Below are positions 17,392 through 25,921 of a DNA stretch of 64,000 nt, in pieces. Each line of letters opens with the position of its first letter. The first letter of the stretch is position 1. Below the pieces are notes generated by a model. That model saw only the letters and a program-made list of their open reading frames with translations, was not told the origin of the DNA and made no database searches. The stretch comes from SZUA-36 sp963801195 (GTDB lineage Bacteria; Pseudomonadota; Gammaproteobacteria; Xanthomonadales; SZUA-36), in contig CAWDDX010000007.1 of NCBI GenBank assembly GCA_963801195.1, forward strand, positions 620,001 through 684,000, given 5' to 3'. The position numbers and the translations under genes are program-made.

Positions 17392-18741
17392 TCAACGTTT
17401 CGGGTGATTGAATTGCAGACGTTCGGCGGCGCCGTGTTCGATGACCCGCTCACCATCGTATGCAAGCACGCCGTTGACCCATACAGCGTCTACGCTGCTG
17501 CGGAATCGGCGGCCCTCGAAGGGTGACCAACCACAGCGTGAAAGCACCCGCTGACGGGTAACCTCGGTCGTGCCGTTCATATCGACCAATACCAGGTCGG
17601 CATGATAACCCTCGCGGATGAATCCGCGTTCCACTACGCCGAAGCGCTTGGCCGGGTTGTGAGTGATGCCACGCACAACGGTGTGTAAATTGAGCTTGCC
17701 GTCGTGAACCGGTTCAAGCGCGGCGACCAGGACGTCCTGTACCAGGGGCAGGCCGGACGGTGCAGCAAGGTAATCGTCAGAATTCTTTTCGGCCAGCGTG
17801 TGTGGCGCATGGTCGGTCGCAATGATATCGAGACGGCCATCCGCTATGGCGGCGAACAGGGCGGCCTGGTCGGCTGCGCTTTTTATCGACGGGTTACACT
17901 TGATCAGGTTGCCGTATTGTTCGTATTGAGAGTCGTCAAAGTGCAGAAAATGCACGCAGACCTCGGCTGTAATATTTTTTCCGGTAATCGGACCCGGTTC
18001 AAAAAGATCGAGTTCACGCGCCGTGGAGACGTGCAGGATATGCAATTGGGCCCCGTGTTTTTTCGCCAGGTCGACGGCCAGTTTACTGGAGGCATAACAG
18101 GCTTCGGCGCTGCGGATATGTGCATGTTCGGTCACCGGGATGTCTTTTCCGTATTTCTCAACGGCCAGTTTGATATTGGCCAGGATCATGGGCGTCGACT
18201 CGCAATGGGTTGCAATCAACACCGGCGAATCACGAAAAATCGCGGCCAGGGTCGATTCATTGTCCACCAGCATGTTTCCCGTGGATGCACCCATAAAAAC
18301 TTTCAGACCGCAGGCCATGGCCGGGTCCAGCGCCCTGATTTCATCGATGTTGTCATTGGTCGCACCGAAATAAAAGCCGTAGTTGGCGGCCGAGGTTTCG
18401 GCGGCGCGGGCATATTTCCACTTCAACTGCTCAACATTGGTGGTGGGCGGTTTGGAGTTGGGCATTTCCATGTAGCTGGTTACACCGCCAGCGATGGCGG
18501 CGCGTGATTCCGAGAAAAAATCCCCTTTGTGGGTCAGGCCCGGTTCACGGAAATGCACTTGGTCATCGATCATACCCGGCAGCAGATGACGGCCCGCGGC
18601 GTCGAACACTTCGGCGCCTGCAGGTGCTTGCAGGCCGGTGGCAATTTTCTCGATGCGGCCGTTTTTCAACAGGACGTCGGTTTCGGTTATCTGGCCTTCA
18701 TTCACCAGCTTGGCATTGCGTATAACAGTCGTTTTGCTCAT
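17392..18741 (-). CDS. pyrC: Dihydroorotase (class I type)
   Basis: Amidohydrolase of 449 aa for the third step of pyrimidine synthesis (carbamoyl-aspartate to dihydroorotate). The metal site motif is DDQVHFREPG (residues ~59-68). Later metal ligands lie in the THCES and HILHVSTA segments, and ATDHAPHT supplies the catalytic Asp. The length and the HFREPG motif fit the long dihydroorotase/allantoinase-like class rather than the short E. coli PyrC. Allantoinase is the main alternative; no purine-catabolism gene is nearby. Confidence 0.88.
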   Translation of the reverse strand: MSKTTVIRNAKLVNEGQITETDVLLKNGRIEKIATGLQAPAGAEVFDAAGRHLLPGMIDDQVHFREPGLTHKGDFFSESRAAIAGGVTSYMEMPNSKPPTTNVEQLKWKYARAAETSAANYGFYFGATNDNIDEIRALDPAMACGLKVFMGASTGNMLVDNESTLAAIFRDSPVLIATHCESTPMILANIKLAVEKYGKDIPVTEHAHIRSAEACYASSKLAVDLAKKHGAQLHILHVSTARELDLFEPGPITGKNITAEVCVHFLHFDDSQYEQYGNLIKCNPSIKSAADQAALFAAIADGRLDIIATDHAPHTLAEKNSDDYLAAPSGLPLVQDVLVAALEPVHDGKLNLHTVVRGITHNPAKRFGVVERGFIREGYHADLVLVDMNGTTEVTRQRVLSRCGWSPFEGRRFRSSVDAVWVNGVLAYDGERVIEHGAAERLQFNHPKR

Positions 18742-18863
18742 TTACTTCGCTATTTCAGTGTTGAATGGATTAAAAATTAATTATTGTAGCTTTATTTCAA
18801 ACTTTGTACTTCTCTATTGCAAATCAATCCGCCAGAGCAAAACCAGCCCCAACAATAAGCACC

Positions 18864-18890
18864 GTCATCCCGGCGAATGCCGGGACCTCC
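18864..18890. repeat. REP-like palindrome
   Basis: A GTCATCCCGGCG-AAT-GCCGGGACCTCC palindrome in the gap between the hyp operon and the dihydroorotase gene. Its AACAATAAGCACC flank matches, in reverse complement, the flank that became a tandem array at 35944. Confidence 0.8.
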
Positions 18891-18975
18891 CAAAGGAAAA
18901 GCGGTGCTGAATCGAAGCGGTCCTCCGAGTTCACAAACGAAGTGCAACACCTTGCTAAGGTGTTGTTATGGATGC

Positions 18976-19983
18976 TCAGCAAATGCGTGGCAGTGGATCG
19001 TCTTCCAGTTCTTCGAGGAAGCGTTCGCCGCCAATCGTGGTTTGCATGACAACCTGTGAAAGACCGGCATTTACTTTGCCAATGATGGCGGCGTCCCTGC
19101 CATCGGCGAGTGATTGCCATTTTGCCAGCACCTGCGCTGCCTCATCCGGTTCGACGATTGCAACGACCCTGCCTTCGCAGGCAAGGAAGAGCGGGTCGTA
19201 TCCCAGCATGTCGCATACCGACTGGACCGGATCATTGATGGGTATGTCCGCCTGCAGTAGGCGAATTCCCATGCCCGTTGTGCGGACCAGTTCATGGCAG
19301 ACCGTAGCCAGTCCGCCACGTGTCGGGTCACGCATAAAGTGCAGGCCTTGCATACCCCTGAGTGCCTGGGTCAACGGCAGGACGCTGGCCGAATCGGACT
19401 TCAGGTCGCCGCGCAAGCCAAACTGCTCGCGCGCCAGCAATACGGAGATTCCGTGGTCACCGACCGGGCCGCTCACCAGGATCGCATCACCGTCCCGGAC
19501 CCGGTCCAGGCCAGGATTCAGTCCAGGGTCACGGCTTCCGATGCCGGTCGTGGCCAGGTATAAACCGCCGCCTTCACCCCGTCTCAGTACCTTGGTGTCG
19601 CCGGCCACGACCTTGACACCGGCCACGCTTGCCGCCTCTGCGAGGCTGGCAATGATGCGTTCCAGCTGTGCGCTTTCCAGACCTTCCTCAATAAATGCAT
19701 TCAGGGCCAGGTATTTGGGAATGGCTCCGGCGACCGCGAGATCGTTGACGGTCCCGTGTACAGCCAGAGAGCCGATGTCACCGCCGGGAAACTCCAGCGG
19801 CTGTACCGTAAAGCCATCGGTGGTGAAGATTACTTCGGTCGAATCCAGGGACAGGCTGGCAGCATCGACCCTGACATCGAGTTGGTCGTTGGCGAGGTGC
19901 CGGTCAAAAATTTCCTCGATGAGTTCCCGCATGTAGCGGCCACCGTTGCCGTGCGCCAGTGTGATGTGAGTGTCTTGCATCAT
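18976..19983 (-). CDS. hypE: Hydrogenase maturation factor HypE
   Basis: PurM-like ATP-dependent dehydratase of 335 aa that converts the carbamoyl group placed on its C-terminal cysteine by HypF into thiocyanate, the source of the active-site cyanides. The C-terminus PLPRIC ends in exactly that cysteine. The N-terminal AHGNGGRYMRELI and the ATP-binding region VVAGDTKVL are typical. Its start overlaps the hypF stop by 4 nt (ATGA), so the two are translationally coupled. It is the last gene of the hypC-B-D-F-E unit. Confidence 0.97.
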   Translation of the reverse strand: MMQDTHITLAHGNGGRYMRELIEEIFDRHLANDQLDVRVDAASLSLDSTEVIFTTDGFTVQPLEFPGGDIGSLAVHGTVNDLAVAGAIPKYLALNAFIEEGLESAQLERIIASLAEAASVAGVKVVAGDTKVLRRGEGGGLYLATTGIGSRDPGLNPGLDRVRDGDAILVSGPVGDHGISVLLAREQFGLRGDLKSDSASVLPLTQALRGMQGLHFMRDPTRGGLATVCHELVRTTGMGIRLLQADIPINDPVQSVCDMLGYDPLFLACEGRVVAIVEPDEAAQVLAKWQSLADGRDAAIIGKVNAGLSQVVMQTTIGGERFLEELEDDPLPRIC

Positions 19984-22307
19984 CGCGATCCGTTCCCATA
20001 TCCGTATTCGATAATTTGACCGAAGCTGATGCCCGCGTCATTGACTGGCATCATCGTTGGAAATGTTACTTCAAAGCCGTCGTCTTCCAGCAATTCGATA
20101 CATTTTTCAGTCAGCACGCGATTCTGGAACACACCCCCGGCCAGACCAACCCGGTTCACGCCCAGATCGTCGCGTATCCGGATGGCCTGTTGCTGCAGCG
20201 TATCGGCCATCGACAGATGAAAATTTGCGGCCCGTTGGTGTACCGGGTCTGGAGCCTTCAATAGCATCGGGATCAACGCCGTCCAGTCGGCGCTGTATAC
20301 GCCATCAGTTTTTGTCAATGGCAGGCGGGTCAGCTGGCCTTCATCCAGCGTTGCATGCGTGGCGGCCAGCGCCTCAAACAACATGGGACCCTGTCCCTCG
20401 TAACTTGCCCGTGTGCAAACGCCGCCAAGCGCCGCCGCCGCGTCAAACAGACGCCCGGCAGAAGTCGTCACCGGTGCATTTATACCCTGCCGCCAGAAGC
20501 TGGCCAACAAGGGATCAGAAGCATCTTTTAGCGGGCAATCCAGCCCGGCTTCCCAGCAAATCGCCGCGGCGCTGCGCCAGGGTTCGCGACCGGCACGTTC
20601 ACCACCGGGCAACCTGAACGGACGGAAACTTGCAACCCGTCGCCATTGTCCGGGTTTACCCGCCAATGCCTCGCCGCCCCACAAGCTGCCGTCCGGTCCC
20701 AGTCCGACACCGTCCCAGGTAAACACCAGCATGTCGCCCAGGGTGTTGTCATTTGCCAGGGCTTCCGCGTATACGGCCGAGGCGTGCGCGTGGTGGTGAT
20801 AAATTTCAAAGACCGGCAACGCCTGTCTGTGTGCCCAGCGTGTCGACATATAGCGCGGATGTGCATCACATACGAGTTGCGCAATTTCGACCTGGTAAAG
20901 CGCACCGAGATCGGCGATGCACTGTTCAAATGTTTGCAGGCTGCGTGGACTGTCCATTTCACCGATGTGCGGCGACACCACGGCCCGGTTGTCCCACGAA
21001 AGAGCGATGGTATTCTTCATGTGGGTGCCGACGGCCAGCACGGGCCGTTCCAGCCTGAATGGCAATTCGAGTTCCAGCGGCGCCTGGCCACGGCCCTGTC
21101 GCAGCGGCGTTGGCTGCCGGTTGATCACACGCATGACCGGATCATCCGCGGGGCGAACGATACTTCGGTCATGGTGCAAAAAGGCATCGGCAACTTGCGC
21201 CAGGCGTGTTTCCACATCGCGGTTTTCGGTGAGTACGGGTTCACCGCTGATATTGGCTGAGCTGGCGACCAGCGGCGCACCGAAATCCCTTAACAGGACG
21301 TGGTGCAAGGGACTGTAGGGCAACATGGCGCCGACCTCGTTTAAACCGGGGGCGATGGCGCTGGAAAGCGCATTGGCAGATTTTTTCCGCAGCAGTACGA
21401 TGGGCCGTGCCGGCAATTCGAGCAGGCCGGACTCGATGTCATCCACGCTTAGAAACTGTCTCAGAATGGCAAGGCTATTCCCCGGGGGTGCCGGAAAGAT
21501 TACCGCCAGCGGTTTGTGCGGTCGGGGCTTGCGTTTTCGTAGCAGATGAACCGCGTCATCGTTACGCGCGTCACAGACCAGGTGGTAGCCGCCGATACCC
21601 TTCACCGCCAGCACTTTACCCGCGTCCAGCGCCGCCAGCGCGCTCTTTAACGCAGCTTCATTTCCCAATACAATTTGCCCGCCTTTTTCAACGTAGCTCA
21701 GCGCAGGTCCACAACGTGCGCAGGCGACCGGTTCTGCGTGGTAGCGCCGGTCGAGCGGGTCGGTGTATTCGGCAAGGCAGGATTCGCACAAGTCGAAGCC
21801 GGACATGCTGGTGTTGGGCCGGTCGTAAGGCAGCGCGCGGATCAGCGTGTAACGGGGGCCACACTGGGTGCAGTTGATAAACGGGTAACGGTACCGGCGG
21901 TTGGCCGGGTCGTACAATTCACGCAGGCAATCGTCACAGGTGAACAGGTCCGCCGGCAGGTGAATGTCTGCATCGGCATCCGCCAGGCTGGGGTGGATCA
22001 GAAATTCATCGCTGTCCGTGTAAGGCGTTTCACGAACGGATTCCAACACGGGTTTTGACAGGTCCGGGGCCCTGCCGATCAATGTGTTGGCAAATTCATC
22101 CAGGTCTTGCAGATTTCCCTGAACATGGATTTCGACGCGGCCCGATACGTTTCTGACCCAACCGTTTAGTCCGAAAGATTTTGCATGACGGTAGATAAAC
22201 GGTCTGAAGCCGACACCCTGTACGACACCGCTCAGAATGATTTTTCGGGCCTGCCCATGCACGGCAATCTTTATCCGGGCGTAAACCGGTTGACCCGCGC
22301 CAGGCAC
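19980..22307 (-). CDS. hypF: Carbamoyltransferase HypF
   Basis: A 775-aa enzyme that transfers the carbamoyl group of carbamoyl phosphate to HypE. Domains in order: acylphosphatase (SGVVQGVGFRPF, residues ~24-36), two zinc-finger-like segments (CDDCLREL...CTQCGPRY and CESCLAEY...CARCGP), a YrdC-like adenylation domain (KGIGGYHLVCDA), and a Kae1-like carbamoyltransferase domain (VFTWDGVGLG, GLAGGVFQN). All parts look intact. The start is uncertain: a GTG 15 codons later (before HGQARKIIL) would also work. Confidence 0.96.
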   Translation of the reverse strand: MPGAGQPVYARIKIAVHGQARKIILSGVVQGVGFRPFIYRHAKSFGLNGWVRNVSGRVEIHVQGNLQDLDEFANTLIGRAPDLSKPVLESVRETPYTDSDEFLIHPSLADADADIHLPADLFTCDDCLRELYDPANRRYRYPFINCTQCGPRYTLIRALPYDRPNTSMSGFDLCESCLAEYTDPLDRRYHAEPVACARCGPALSYVEKGGQIVLGNEAALKSALAALDAGKVLAVKGIGGYHLVCDARNDDAVHLLRKRKPRPHKPLAVIFPAPPGNSLAILRQFLSVDDIESGLLELPARPIVLLRKKSANALSSAIAPGLNEVGAMLPYSPLHHVLLRDFGAPLVASSANISGEPVLTENRDVETRLAQVADAFLHHDRSIVRPADDPVMRVINRQPTPLRQGRGQAPLELELPFRLERPVLAVGTHMKNTIALSWDNRAVVSPHIGEMDSPRSLQTFEQCIADLGALYQVEIAQLVCDAHPRYMSTRWAHRQALPVFEIYHHHAHASAVYAEALANDNTLGDMLVFTWDGVGLGPDGSLWGGEALAGKPGQWRRVASFRPFRLPGGERAGREPWRSAAAICWEAGLDCPLKDASDPLLASFWRQGINAPVTTSAGRLFDAAAALGGVCTRASYEGQGPMLFEALAATHATLDEGQLTRLPLTKTDGVYSADWTALIPMLLKAPDPVHQRAANFHLSMADTLQQQAIRIRDDLGVNRVGLAGGVFQNRVLTEKCIELLEDDGFEVTFPTMMPVNDAGISFGQIIEYGYGNGSR

Positions 22308-22362
22308 CCACGGATTTCGATGAACCGGTCAATACAAAGAATAACGGGAGACAGGATCATTT

Positions 22363-23517
22363 TTAAGCACCCATGACGGATGCCTTGGCAGGCTTCCAGG
22401 CAGTCGCCCGCGTGCTGGAACAGCGGGATGCGTCCCGCAGTCCGGCGGCCCACCATATCCGGCACGCGCCTTCGTCCGATACCATGCACGGTCCGATCGG
22501 ATTGCGCGGCACGCAGGCTTTGCCATAAAGACGGCATTCGTTGGGATAGATCCTGCCCAGTACCACGCTTGCGCAATCACAGCCCGGCGGCATATTACCG
22601 GCGCGTTTACGGGCGACATCGGCATAAGCCGGAAATTGCCTGCGGGCATCGTGTTGCCGGTAGCGGGCGGCCAGCACATAGCCGGAATGCGAAATGGTGC
22701 CGACGCCACGCCAGTTTGCATCTCCGATATCGAAGGCCTCCTGCAAGTATTGCCGGGCGGACGGGTTGCCGCCTGCGCGGACCAGGTCCGGGTAACAGTT
22801 ATCCAGGAAATGATGCTGATCGATCAGCTGACGCAAAACGGAATAGATGGCCGCCAGCAGGCTGTCCGTGTCAAAACCCGCAATGGCGGTGGGAACAGAG
22901 TGCCGGTCCACCACGAACTGCCACTCTTCCGGTCCCATCACGGTTGCAACGTGACCGGGTGCGATCAGGGCATCAAAACCGGCCTGACCTGAATCGAGCA
23001 GCATGGCAACGGCCGGCCACGTCAGGCGTCCTGACAACAGGATAAACAGGTTGTCCGGCACACCCTCGAGGAGCATTGCGGCCACCGGGGCCATGGTTGT
23101 CTCGAAACCGGCGGCAAAGAAAACGACCGGTACGGAGGGATTTTCTTTTGCTAATTTCACCGCCTCGAGGGGCGATGCGACCGGACGGATATCGGCACCC
23201 TGCGACTTTGCCTCCACCAGCGTTCTCACCTGGCCTTTTGCAACGTTGACCGGCACCCGCAACATGTCGCCGAATGCGGCCAGGATCAGGTTTTCGTTCA
23301 GGGCCAGTTGGATGGCCGCGTATACGTCTTCTTCCGGGCAGATGCAAACCGGGCAACCGGGGCCGGGTATCAACTCGATGTTAGCGGGCAGGGCGCTGCG
23401 CAGACCGGCCATGCTGATCGACCGTTCATGACCACCGCAGACATTCATGATCTTGAGCCTTCGTGCAGACGGCAGTGAACGGATTCGGTCCAGCCACTGG
23501 TCGGGTTTTAGCTTCAT
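22363..23517 (-). CDS. hypD: Hydrogenase maturation factor HypD
   Basis: Iron-sulfur scaffold of 384 aa on which, with HypC, the Fe(CN)2CO unit is assembled. Family motifs are present: NVCGGHERS, GPGCPVCICP, FAAGFETT, PGHVATVMG and a C-terminal CVPRNPIGPC cluster-binding region. The ATG at 23517 fits family N-termini (MKLKPDQWLDRI); the frame is open further up inside hypB but that extension is low-complexity. It begins 11 nt after the hypB stop with no clear ribosome-binding site, so it probably depends on coupling. The C-terminus runs about 30 residues beyond the usual end. Confidence 0.95.
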   Translation of the reverse strand: MKLKPDQWLDRIRSLPSARRLKIMNVCGGHERSISMAGLRSALPANIELIPGPGCPVCICPEEDVYAAIQLALNENLILAAFGDMLRVPVNVAKGQVRTLVEAKSQGADIRPVASPLEAVKLAKENPSVPVVFFAAGFETTMAPVAAMLLEGVPDNLFILLSGRLTWPAVAMLLDSGQAGFDALIAPGHVATVMGPEEWQFVVDRHSVPTAIAGFDTDSLLAAIYSVLRQLIDQHHFLDNCYPDLVRAGGNPSARQYLQEAFDIGDANWRGVGTISHSGYVLAARYRQHDARRQFPAYADVARKRAGNMPPGCDCASVVLGRIYPNECRLYGKACVPRNPIGPCMVSDEGACRIWWAAGLRDASRCSSTRATAWKPAKASVMGA

Positions 23518-23528
23518 CGCAAGGAGGA

Positions 23529-24356
23529 TCAGAGATGATGGGGTTCGTGGTGCGCGCCGGAAGCGTGGTGATGGTGTTGTTTTTGCATTGACGGGGCGTC
23601 CTGCAGGGCCAGTCGTGTCTCGCGAACTGTTCCACGTAACCATTGCAGCCAGTTTTGCAGGCCATCGCCCGATTTTGCGGAGACACGGATCAACGGCGCC
23701 GGGTTGGCCAGCTTGCGCAGGCATGTTTCCGCGCGCTGCGGGGAGAAATCATCCAGTACCGGCAAGAGGTCGGCTTTGCTGAGCATGACCATGTCGGCTA
23801 TGCGGAACATCACCGGGTACTTCGCCGGCTTGTCATCCCCTTCAGGTACGGATAGCAGCACGATGTTTTTATGCTGACCCAAATCAAAGCTCGCCGGGCA
23901 GACAAGGTTGCCGACATTCTCGATAAAGACGATATCAAGACCTGAAAGATCGAGTTGGTGGACGGCATCATGCACCATGTGGGCATCCAGGTGACAGGCA
24001 CTCCCGGTGGTGATCTGAATTGCAGTTACACCGTGGTTCCGGATGCGTTTTGCATCGTTCTCGGTTTCGAGGTCACCCTCGATGACCGCGATGCGGAATT
24101 CATCGCCAAGGGCCTCGATGGTTGCTTCCAGCAACGAAGTTTTACCCGCGCCCGGTGAAGACATCAGGTTGACGGCAACCACGCCATGGGCATTGAAGTG
24201 TTCGCGGTTGTGATGCGCAGCATGGTCATTCTCATGCAACAGGCCATGTAAAACCGTAATTGCTTCCCGGCCATCGTCGGTTTGCGCCAATTTGCCACCG
24301 GCGGAAACCAGGTGTTGATTTCCCTTGGTAAGGTTGCACCCGCATGTATCACACAT
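23529..24356 (-). CDS. hypB: Hydrogenase nickel incorporation GTPase HypB
   Basis: GTPase of 275 aa that delivers nickel to the hydrogenase large-subunit precursor. It has the N-terminal MCDTCGC high-affinity metal motif, P-loop SSPGAGKTS (residues ~67-75) and KADLLP. It also has an unusual His-rich C-terminal tail (QHHHHASGAHHEPHHL) that could hold nickel in reserve; HypB proteins more often carry the His-rich stretch near the N-terminus. HypA, its usual partner, is not encoded in this window. Confidence 0.96.
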   Translation of the reverse strand: MCDTCGCNLTKGNQHLVSAGGKLAQTDDGREAITVLHGLLHENDHAAHHNREHFNAHGVVAVNLMSSPGAGKTSLLEATIEALGDEFRIAVIEGDLETENDAKRIRNHGVTAIQITTGSACHLDAHMVHDAVHQLDLSGLDIVFIENVGNLVCPASFDLGQHKNIVLLSVPEGDDKPAKYPVMFRIADMVMLSKADLLPVLDDFSPQRAETCLRKLANPAPLIRVSAKSGDGLQNWLQWLRGTVRETRLALQDAPSMQKQHHHHASGAHHEPHHL

Positions 24357-24382
24357 CTTCGGCTCCGCAAATCATGAACGTT

Positions 24383-24637
24383 TCAGGTATTGGTCGCGCT
24401 ATCTATAGGGATCGGGTCCGCGGCGAGCATCTGGTCGTATAGCTCCCAGGCTGTTTGCGCCTCGTTTGGTGTAATTTTCTGAATGGCATAACCGACGTGA
24501 ACCACGACGAAGTCATCGATTTCAATAGACTCCTCCTGCAACAGGAACAGGCTGACGTCGCGAAAGACACCCTTGGCCTCGCAATTGGCCACAAAGCCAT
24601 TGATCTGACAAATCTTCATGGGAATGCCGAGACACAT
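24383..24637 (-). CDS. hypC: Hydrogenase maturation chaperone HypC
   Basis: Small chaperone of 84 aa that partners HypD and escorts the iron cofactor to the large-subunit precursor. The essential N-terminal Met-Cys is present in MCLGIPMKI, and VVVHVGYAIQKI is the family signature. It is the first gene of the minus-strand hyp unit, and a perfect FNR-type box lies 65 nt upstream of its start. Confidence 0.96.
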   Translation of the reverse strand: MCLGIPMKICQINGFVANCEAKGVFRDVSLFLLQEESIEIDDFVVVHVGYAIQKITPNEAQTAWELYDQMLAADPIPIDSATNT

Positions 24638-24701
24638 CTTGATTCTGTTCCATCAAACCGGTGTATGTGACTTACACTAATGCATGTCGCCATACATGCC
24701 C

Positions 24702-24715
24702 TTGATCTGAATCAA
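24702..24715. promoter_or_regulatory. FNR-type box, hyp side
   Basis: TTGAT-CTGA-ATCAA is a perfect match to the FNR/ANR consensus TTGAT-N4-ATCAA. Its centre is 71 nt from the hypC start codon, suitable for activating hypCBDFE. Confidence 0.82.
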
Positions 24716-24864
24716 TCGGCTGCCGAATGAAGACATCTGCGCACGCTGTGTGCTGGGTAAAACATACAACACGTGGGCTCTCGTTGACTTACAGGCCAGG
24801 CAGGTCAAAGGCGGTAAATGAATGAAAACTTGAGAAATACTGCATTATTTTTCAGTAACATATA

Positions 24865-24878
24865 TTGACCTGAATCAA
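24865..24878. promoter_or_regulatory. FNR-type box, structural operon side
   Basis: TTGAC-CTGA-ATCAA differs from consensus at one base. Its centre at 24871.5 is 41.5 nt before 24913, and a TAAGAT hexamer at 24901-24906 sits at -12 to -7 for that start: class II FNR promoter geometry for hupD. Confidence 0.82.
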
Positions 24879-24932
24879 TTTGTCACCCCCGCAGCTACCT
24901 TAAGATAAATACGAGAGAATAGAGCAGCAGGT

Positions 24933-25487
24933 GTGAAAATCTCCAACACCCTCATACTCGGTATCGGCAACACGCTTCTTTGTGATGAAGGTGCGGGTAT
25001 TCATGCCCTGAATTTACTGCAAACATCCCATCCTGATTTACCCAATCTGACTTTTATCGATGGCGGTACGCTCAGCTTTACGCTGGCAGCTTATATTGAA
25101 GACTGCGATAACCTGGTGGTTTTTGATGCCGCCGAGTTAAAAGCGCCACCCGGCACGGTAAGAACCATGGCAGGTGCCGACATGGACAGGTTCCTGGGCG
25201 CTGCCAGGCGCAGTCCGCACGAAGTCGGCCTGCTCGACCTGTTCGATATTGCGCGCCTGACCGGGTCACTGCCCGTCAAGCGTGCGTTGATCGGCATACA
25301 GCCCGGCAGTATCGAATGGGGTATGTCACCAAGCCTGGCGGTCGCCAACGCGCTGCCGGTCGCCGTCGGACAGGCGGTCGAACTGCTTGGGCAGTGGGTA
25401 AGGGCGGAACGGCAAAGCGCGAATAACTGTTCTAAGGAAACCGATGGACCCATCAATGCAGGTTTGATAACCGGGGTGAGCCAGTGA
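24933..25487 (+). CDS. hupD: Hydrogenase maturation protease (HupD/HyaD family)
   Basis: Endopeptidase of 184 aa that removes the C-terminal extension of the large subunit after nickel insertion. The N-terminus ILGIGNTLLCDEGAG holds the first nickel-sensing acid, and VFDAAELKAPPG and GIQPGSIEWG match the family, which uses Glu/Asp and His ligands rather than a classical protease site. It starts at GTG. It is the first gene of the plus-strand hydrogenase operon and overlaps the next gene by 4 nt. The extension it would cut is visible in HynL. Confidence 0.94.
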   Translation: MKISNTLILGIGNTLLCDEGAGIHALNLLQTSHPDLPNLTFIDGGTLSFTLAAYIEDCDNLVVFDAAELKAPPGTVRTMAGADMDRFLGAARRSPHEVGLLDLFDIARLTGSLPVKRALIGIQPGSIEWGMSPSLAVANALPVAVGQAVELLGQWVRAERQSANNCSKETDGPINAGLITGVSQ

Positions 25488-25921
25488 CACAAATAAACAC
25501 CGCACCATTCAATATCCACTCCGGTAATGAGTTGACCTGGAATGCACAGCCTATTTTGTTCGAGGTGCGGCATGCGCTTGAAGAACTGCTGGACAGTGGC
25601 GGTACCGGCATCATTGACCTGCGTTCCATACCACTGGCGCCGGGGGAAGAAGAAACCATAATTACAACGCTTGGGCAAGGTGAGGTGCATGCGCGCCTGA
25701 ATGCGCTTGGACGCAGTGAAATCTATGAAACCCGATACGCCGGTGTCTGGCTGATATCGCATTACAACGAAGATGAAGCGCTTGTCAGTCGCTTCATCGA
25801 AATTACGAAATTTCCGGACATCCTCAAATCACAGAATGAGGATATGACGAACGCATTGATTGTGCTTACACGGGAACTGCTGACACAAAACATGGAATTA
25901 ACTGCGGAGACGGACAGATGA
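25484..25921 (+). CDS. hupH: HupH-like hydrogenase expression/formation protein
   Basis: A 145-aa protein resembling the C-terminal domain of HupH/HyaF, a maturation helper of uptake hydrogenases thought to act on the small subunit or protect the active-site precursor. Visible features are LLDSGGTGIIDLRSIPL, LGQGEVHARLNALG and YAGVWLISHYNED. It is about half the length of full HupH, so only the C-terminal domain is kept. It overlaps hupD and hynS by 4 nt each, so it belongs firmly to the operon. Exact role is inferred from family and position. Confidence 0.85.
   Translation: MTQINTAPFNIHSGNELTWNAQPILFEVRHALEELLDSGGTGIIDLRSIPLAPGEEETIITTLGQGEVHARLNALGRSEIYETRYAGVWLISHYNEDEALVSRFIEITKFPDILKSQNEDMTNALIVLTRELLTQNMELTAETDR

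Noticed and set aside
17704..18507. Antisense 267-aa frame over the dihydroorotase gene
   Set aside because: The opposite strand encodes a clearly conserved enzyme, and the antisense product has no recognisable features.
23518..23724. Longer N-terminus for HypD
   Set aside because: The extension overlaps hypB and is unlike HypD; MKLKPDQW at 23517 matches the family start.
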